Positions 59,271 to 64,000 of a DNA stretch of 64,000 bases are shown here, in pieces. The stretch spans positions 558,533,945 through 558,597,944 of the forward strand of contig NC_081413.1 in assembly GCF_030272615.1 (NCBI RefSeq), read 5' to 3'. Under the pieces are notes generated by a model. That model had not been told where the DNA came from, made no database searches, and saw nothing but the letters and a program-made list of their open reading frames with translations. The translations under genes were made by a program, and so were the position numbers. Positions within the stretch are counted from its first letter, which is position 1; each line of letters opens with the position of its first letter. The DNA is from Cryptomeria japonica. Lineage: Eukaryota > Streptophyta > Pinopsida > Cupressales > Cupressaceae.

Positions 59271-61859
59271 TCATCTCTTTGAATCTTCTAAGTCGGAGTC
59301 TGATGACGCGAGCTCTTCGCTAACGAACTGGTTCCTTAGATCAATTACATACTTATGACCGTCACTCCCAATTGAGAGCGTATTCCTTTTCCAATTATGA
59401 TTAGCTTTGGCCATGATCAGCCACCCCCTTCCTAGAAGAGCGTCGTACGCTTTCCTTTCGAGTGGAATGACTACAAAATCCAGAAGGAATTGTTGCGTCC
59501 CAATTACCACCTTTTGTGCCATGAGGGTATCGAGGGGTTTGATACCGTGTTGATCCGCACCGACCAAGTGGAAGGTTGGTGGCCAAAGTGTAGGCTTGCT
59601 GAGGCTTCGCCATGTTTCCTCCAGTAGTACGTTGACTCCGAACCCACCATCAACAATGGTGTTTGTAAGCTTTTGTCCCATTATATCCATCTCTACTATT
59701 GCCGATTTCCATCCAACGCCCACCACGAGTAGCATAGGATTCATGGCATCCGTACCAGATTCCTTCACCGGGTCCGTACTACATGGTTCCGCCACCGTTT
59801 GGTGTTCCTGACCGAGGGTACTGTCCCCGTTTACATTTATCAGAGCCATCCTTAAATGTGGCATGGTCTGCAGAAGGTCAGACACCCGTACGGGTATTGT
59901 GGTTTGTAACATCTGCTTGATGATAGTTTTCTCCGGTTCCGACCGGACTGGTGTACCGACAGCCAGGTGCGAGGCCCTCCGCTCTCCAGCCATCGCCCGC
60001 TCGATATCCGCCCTTGCCTCTTGGAGCCTTTCTTTTTCTATGCGAGGATCAGGATACATGGCTTTCTTGTTTTGCAACCTTGTGATTGCCAATAGGTCTT
60101 CTCCTGATCCTTCCACGTCCAGCATGTTCACACCTTTTTGCTTTGGACAATCTATGTCCTCATGATTTCCTGGACCACACCATCTGCACAGCAAACTTCC
60201 TGCATCACCTCCGTTTTGGCATTCTCGGGCAAAGTGATCCCATTCGTTGCACTTCCTGCATTGAATCATGGGTTGCCCCTTCGCATCGTATTGAATTCTA
60301 CTCCTTGGTGTGTTATTATTGGATCTATTGTTACCCTACCAATTATTTCTGTACCCTCCAAGGGAGGCGTCAGAGTTTGTTTTTGGCTTCGAAGGTGTCA
60401 CCGGCGGTGTCGCTTGGTCAGGTTGGGTGTAGAGCACTTGTGTGCTCCGTGCTTTCAAGTTGTACGGGCATTCCTTAGTGGAATGTCCCATTACTTGGCA
60501 GATGTCACAGAAAACTTTGCAGGGACAACTTCCTTTAGTGTGTCCTTCAATCTTGCAGTCAGTGCACCATAGTTTTTTTCCTTCCCTACCACTTTCTTTG
60601 TCAACTTTTAACTCCTCCATAATCCTCATCATATCCTTCAGGAGTGCTTGCACGGTTTTGGAACCCCCATCGCTGTCTTCGTCCGTGCTGTCACCGTCGC
60701 TCGCCAGTCGCTTCCCCCGGGATGTCTTGTTTTCACTTTCAATATCCATGGCGCGGTTGTATGCTTCATCATATGATGGCGGAAGGATCACTTTCATCGT
60801 CCTTCTCAAGGATGGTACCAATCCTTCTACGAACCACCGCTTCTTGAGGCCATCCGCTGGTTGGTTCTCCATTTTGTTAAGTAGTTCCCTCATCGTTTTG
60901 TTATATGCGCACACACTTTCATTTTTTCCTTGTTTGGTGTTGTAAATCTCTGCCACAATTTCGTTGTCATCCCATAGGAGTTTAAATTATTCCTCGAAGG
61001 CCTTCTTCAGATTGCTCCAGGACATTTTATGCTGAGCATCGAGGTCTATATACCAGTCAATAGCTATTCCTCGCAGAGTCACCAGGAATGCCTTCAACCA
61101 GTAGTCCCAGTTGTCCTGACCATTTGCTTCCCAGACGCTGACGCATGTCTTGCAATGCCGTACGGTGTCCTCTAACCCGTCGCCCATGAATTTGGGGAGT
61201 TTCTGCTTCTCCGAAATGTGTGCCATCATTCTTTTCTGTATGGTCTTATGCAGTGCCTGGAAATGGCTATATGTCGAGAAGGTATTACGTGTCCGGGAGG
61301 TACCGTACGCTCCTGGTCTGGTCGGGCCCCTGTCAACCGGGTTTTGGTCACCTTCGCTACTATAGTCCCTCCTTCCCGGGGTTTCCGGATCTGACCCTCC
61401 TATTTTGATGCCCTCTGATAAGGACAAATTTTTAATGCCAAACAACATTGCTTCAAAAATAGCGACAATTTCCTCGTGCAGGTCTCATACCGCCTCCTCT
61501 CCTTGTTCAAAAAATTCCGACTGGGTGCTTTGCAATTCGGCTCTGGAGTGTTCTTCACTTGACGTCGAGTGTGGGGCCTGGTCGGCGAGATCTTCCTCTG
61601 CTATGTCTGTAAATGGCAGGTTCCTAGCAACCTCGGCCAACTCCTTCCACGTACACGGTTTTTGCCTCTCCCGACTACGACTCCGACTCTCACTCCGACT
61701 TCTGCTGTGTTTCTTCGGACTCTTCGAGTCGACAACCTCCCTTAGTCGCCATATCCTGGCGGCCTGTTCTTTTATGCAGAGAGATCTCCGTACAGTTCCC
61801 TCGTTTACTCCTTCAGTGGTAGTGGTATGTCTCTCCTTGTTCAGCCGTAGGGGCATCAA
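59271..61859 (-). pseudogene. Element E gag-protease frame, with three internal stops
   Basis: One frame runs 61859-59271 with stops TGA 61485, TAA 60987 and TAG 60336. N-terminal part: an RS-rich stretch (HSRSRSESRSRSRERQKP). Gag domain: HISEKQKLPKFMGDGLEDTV, YWLKAFLVTLRGIAIDWYID, ESVCAYNKTMRELLNKMENQ. Nucleic-acid-binding fingers: CTDCKIEGHTKGSCPC and CDICQVMGHSTKECP, then CRKCNEWDHFARECQ and CRWCGPGNHEDIDCP. The protease-like domain follows, with NTIVDGGFGVNVLLEETW, where DGG replaces DTG/DSG as in some plant Ty3/Gypsy lineages. The last codons overlap ORF2. A better gag start may be ATG 61990 (MALQDRREETAKELW), in another frame. Confidence 0.75.
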
Positions 61860-62282
61860 GTGCCAGAGATACGACGTCGACTAGCCTCCCTCTCCTCTTC
61901 CTCCCTACGACTCCGTTCCTCGTACCGTTAGAGAACTTGTTGCCGCCAAAGTTCCTTTGCCGTTTCCTCCCTTCGGTCTTGGAGTGCCATCAAATTTCTA
62001 GCGAGTAACCTTGGAATACTCCCGAGTAGGTCAAAGACGAGGATGCTGACGGTGAGTTCACCACGTATAGTGTCTTTCGAGACGGCTCTCTCCTGAGCCT
62101 CTCACTGCACATACTACGTGACCGACACGTCACACAACTCCACCAAGTTTGTCGTCAACTGATCCTCTCGTCCTCTTCCACAGTACTCTCTTCGTGCGTG
62201 CTGCTGTCCACGACAATTAATTGTTGGTTAAATGGCCGGCCCATTAATTGCTTCCGCCTGCCACCATAGTTACCTCTAGGTT

Positions 62283-62304
62283 CGTTCAGGCAACGGCGCC
62301 AAAA
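62283..62304 (-). other. Primer-binding site of element E (tRNA-Asp type)
   Basis: Minus strand TGGCGCCGTTGCC follows the 5' LTR after three bases (TTT). This matches the tRNA-Asp-type PBS (TGGCGCCGTTGCCGG...) for 13 bases, then diverges (TGAACG). Confidence 0.8.
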
Positions 62305-62649
62305 TGTTTAGTCCTAAATGTATGGTTGGTGAATAATCCGATAACACAGTATTTCCCACACGTACCAAGTATTCATGTAACAAAACAATTGTACATCACA
62401 ACATAAATGACAATGATAATAATTAGACCAAAAAAGTTATATCTTTATTCCAGTGTCCAAAGTTGTCCATACATAATCTCCCCTGCCGAAGTTCCAACCA
62501 AACAATATAAAGACCCGACGGTTGGTCAAGTTGCCAACCGTCACCAACTCCCAACTACCCGATGGGAACCTCTCGGTGACAAACATAAACATAAACATAA
62601 CACACTTATAAATATTATTCTTACTAACATACGTTATTTACCCCTAACA
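62305..62649 (-). repeat. 5' LTR of element E
   Basis: 345 bp, differing from the 3' LTR by a handful of substitutions and a short CATAAA expansion (near 62585). Confidence 0.95.
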
Positions 62650-62654
62650 AACAG

Positions 62655-63648
62655 CACTAGAAATACCAGGACATAGCTAGGTACTATCTTCCAAATACGA
62701 AACTGAGACTTAGCTAGGAAGCCACACTTCGAAGCTCAGATTTTCAGTCGCCAAACCGGTAACATAACGATGCAATTTTCATAAGATACCAAATGAGAGG
62801 CCAAGCACCTGTATTTATAGATTTTTCCCTCTGAAATTCAAATGCAAATGGCGCACAAAACCATTGAAATTCAATTTCATTTCATGTCATAGCCTCCCCT
62901 AGACATGGCGCTAATTTTCCCAAACTCCCTAGGCAAAGTTGGAACTTTTTCCTAGGTGACAACTTTGCGATATAAAATAATATAAACATGAAATATTTTA
63001 TTTTTCTCAACACCACCTTTTTAATGCCACTGACTTGGGAAAATAACAATATTGCTGGCAAACAGATATTTTTCCTAAGTTGCCCTGTAACAGAATTAAT
63101 CAGTAATAAAAATAATTAAATATCAAACCTTAGGATAAGGAATTAATATTTAATTAAATAACTTATAACTCCAATACTAATTAATACCAAAATCAAGGAT
63201 GAAGGTGTGAGATAAAGACCACTGAACTGTGCTGAGTCAAGACCCTGTCCGAGACTACTAAAAATATAAATGCTCAACACAGCCACTTACTAAAAATAGT
63301 AAGTCAAGAAATACTGCTCCAACAAACATAATCTTCGTACCCAAAGAAAGAGCTTGGAAAGCTCAATAGAACTACATCAACCAAACAACCAAACCCTAAC
63401 TTACTAAAAATAGTAAGTTCTGATTTCACCAAAGAATCAAATGCATGTTATGCCACCCTGGAGTTCATGGAAAACCCAGAAGGAAACCATAAGTAGAGCT
63501 GAAGAATTCCCTCCTGAGAAACCCTAAAAAACTCGTGCAGAACTCCACAAAAGTTGGAAACCCTAATTCTCCTTTCCAAATAGCCTACGGGTCTCCAGAA
63601 TAGGCCAATTGACCACTGAATGCACATCACTGAGAAGGGGACATTACA
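62655..63648 (-). repeat. LTR F, right piece
   Basis: Continues LTR F after element E and ends GGGGACATTACA. It has C(A/T)8G boxes CTAAAAATAG at 63290-63299 and 63404-63413, each within the longer inverted repeat ACTTACTAAAAATAGTAAGT. The PPT to its right shows it is the 3' LTR of a minus-strand element. Confidence 0.8.
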
Positions 63649-64000
63649 ATCCACCTTCCCCAAAATTCCTTGTCCTCAAGCAATGCCATCACAACTCCCG
63701 AAAATTTTAAACTGATTCGAACCAAAGCAAGTACAATCCAAGGGTCCCATGCCCGTCTCAAGAAGAACCCACCATGCTGATGTTGCGCCACTCTGATCAC
63801 ATCAATGAAAACATAACGCCCAAACTGCACTAACCTCCCTTGTAACTCCAAAATGTTACCATCCATGATACTCAAACTGAAAAACCTTGAAGGACTGAAA
63901 TCAATATCATGCAGCATCTCATGCCCATAAAGCTCTGAGTAATCAATATCAATAATGCCACTGACTATCACAAGCCTGGGCAATAGGAAATAAATCCTAC
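63627..64000 (-). pseudogene. 3' end of an ORF of element F, cut by the window edge
   Basis: Minus-strand open frame entering from the right edge. It contains LQGRLVQFGRYVFIDVIRVA and GGFFLRRAWDPWIVLALV, the same WDP-type module as ORF3 of element B. It ends ALLEDKEFWGRWIVMSPSQ, which matches the C-terminus of pol in element A (LLEDNQFQGGRTVMSPSS) and crosses the PPT into the LTR. Completeness cannot be judged; it is called a pseudogene only because no intact protein is shown. Confidence 0.55.
63649..63661 (-). other. Polypurine tract of element F
   Basis: Minus strand GGGGAAGGTGGAT directly before TGTAATGTCCCC. It is also translated as WGRWI in the ORF ending at 63627. Confidence 0.75.

Larger units (their letters stand above)
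56353..59274 (-). pseudogene. Element E ORF2: long ORF with 7-residue repeats
   Basis: Segments 59274-58999, 58677-58339, 58134-57697 and 57498-56353 all lie in one frame, separated by stops. The start overlaps the stop of the gag-protease frame as ATGA (59271-59274). The middle carries ~30 copies of a heptad of the type GTGTVPT/A (57300-56680), encoded by a 21-bp repeat. Flanking parts are unique (HPECHMLQICEIGESSGGME; DILYVQDPYNPLFRDIRTH; a basic KRRRK next to an acidic EEAEEIEE). I know no such domain in gag-pol proteins. A linker or phase-separating segment is conceivable but unproven. Confidence 0.5.
55298..62649 (-). mobile_element. Element E: non-autonomous gag-protease LTR retrotransposon
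   Basis: 337- to 345-bp LTRs (55298-55634 and 62305-62649) reading TGTTTAGTCC...CCCCTAACA, with a perfect TSD AACAG (55293-55297 and 62650-62654). Minus-strand order: 5' LTR, tRNA-Asp-type PBS, RS-rich leader ORF, gag with zinc knuckles, protease-like domain, a long repetitive ORF2, PPT, 3' LTR. No RT, RNase H or integrase was found, so it resembles gag-only (TR-GAG-like) elements that borrow enzymes from a partner. The LTRs are very similar, so it is fairly young, but its ORFs carry several stops. Confidence 0.9.

Overview
The window looks like nuclear DNA of a gymnosperm, most likely a conifer. This is inferred from the huge AT-rich intergenic space, dense nested LTR retrotransposons, giant LTRs, a fragment of plant mitochondrial DNA with a trnE(UUC), and the absence of compact genes. 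No intact cellular gene is visible. Two short open segments on the minus strand (about 22.5 kb and 48.8 kb) could be exons of one host gene split by a very long, transposon-filled intron, but this is weak.

Layout. 1-4.2 kb: an AT-rich tandem repeat of about 187 bp interrupted by a 3.6-kb solo LTR (element G) that carries an array of small hairpins. 4.9-7.4 kb: a decayed DDE-type DNA transposase. 7.4-13.5 kb: repeat-rich DNA with a dead Copia reverse-transcriptase fragment and several microsatellites. 13.5-18.1 kb: a 4.49-kb mitochondrial-DNA insertion (NUMT) bounded by an identical 77-bp direct duplication. 18.3-19.3 kb: LINE remnants. 19.3-24.6 kb: mostly featureless. 24.6-26.5 kb: solo LTR C.

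26.6-47.7 kb is one retrotransposon (B, minus strand) swollen by nested insertions. Its 3' LTR (26571-27254) and its interrupted 5' LTR (37796-47699) enclose an interior without recognisable gag, RT or integrase. Directly after its tRNA-iMet primer site lies an ORF whose first ~190 codons resemble the N-terminus of the cohesin cofactor PDS5. A second, coiled-coil-containing ORF of about 1,100 codons and a third ORF with a 'WDP' motif follow. Inserted into B are solo LTR H (35240-36632, with covarying hairpins), a young near-complete chromovirus A (38229-45571) with chromodomain integrase, and solo LTR D (46069-47426).

47.7-54.2 kb: sparse DNA with a hAT transposase remnant. 54.2-63.6 kb: LTR F, the 3' LTR of a minus-strand element that runs off the right edge, split by element E (55298-62649). 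E is a gag-protease retroelement lacking RT and integrase, with a tRNA-Asp-type primer site and a long ORF of 7-residue repeats. Element boundaries were set from TG...CA ends, matching 5-bp target-site duplications (TSDs), primer-binding sites (PBS) and polypurine tracts (PPT) read directly in the sequence.
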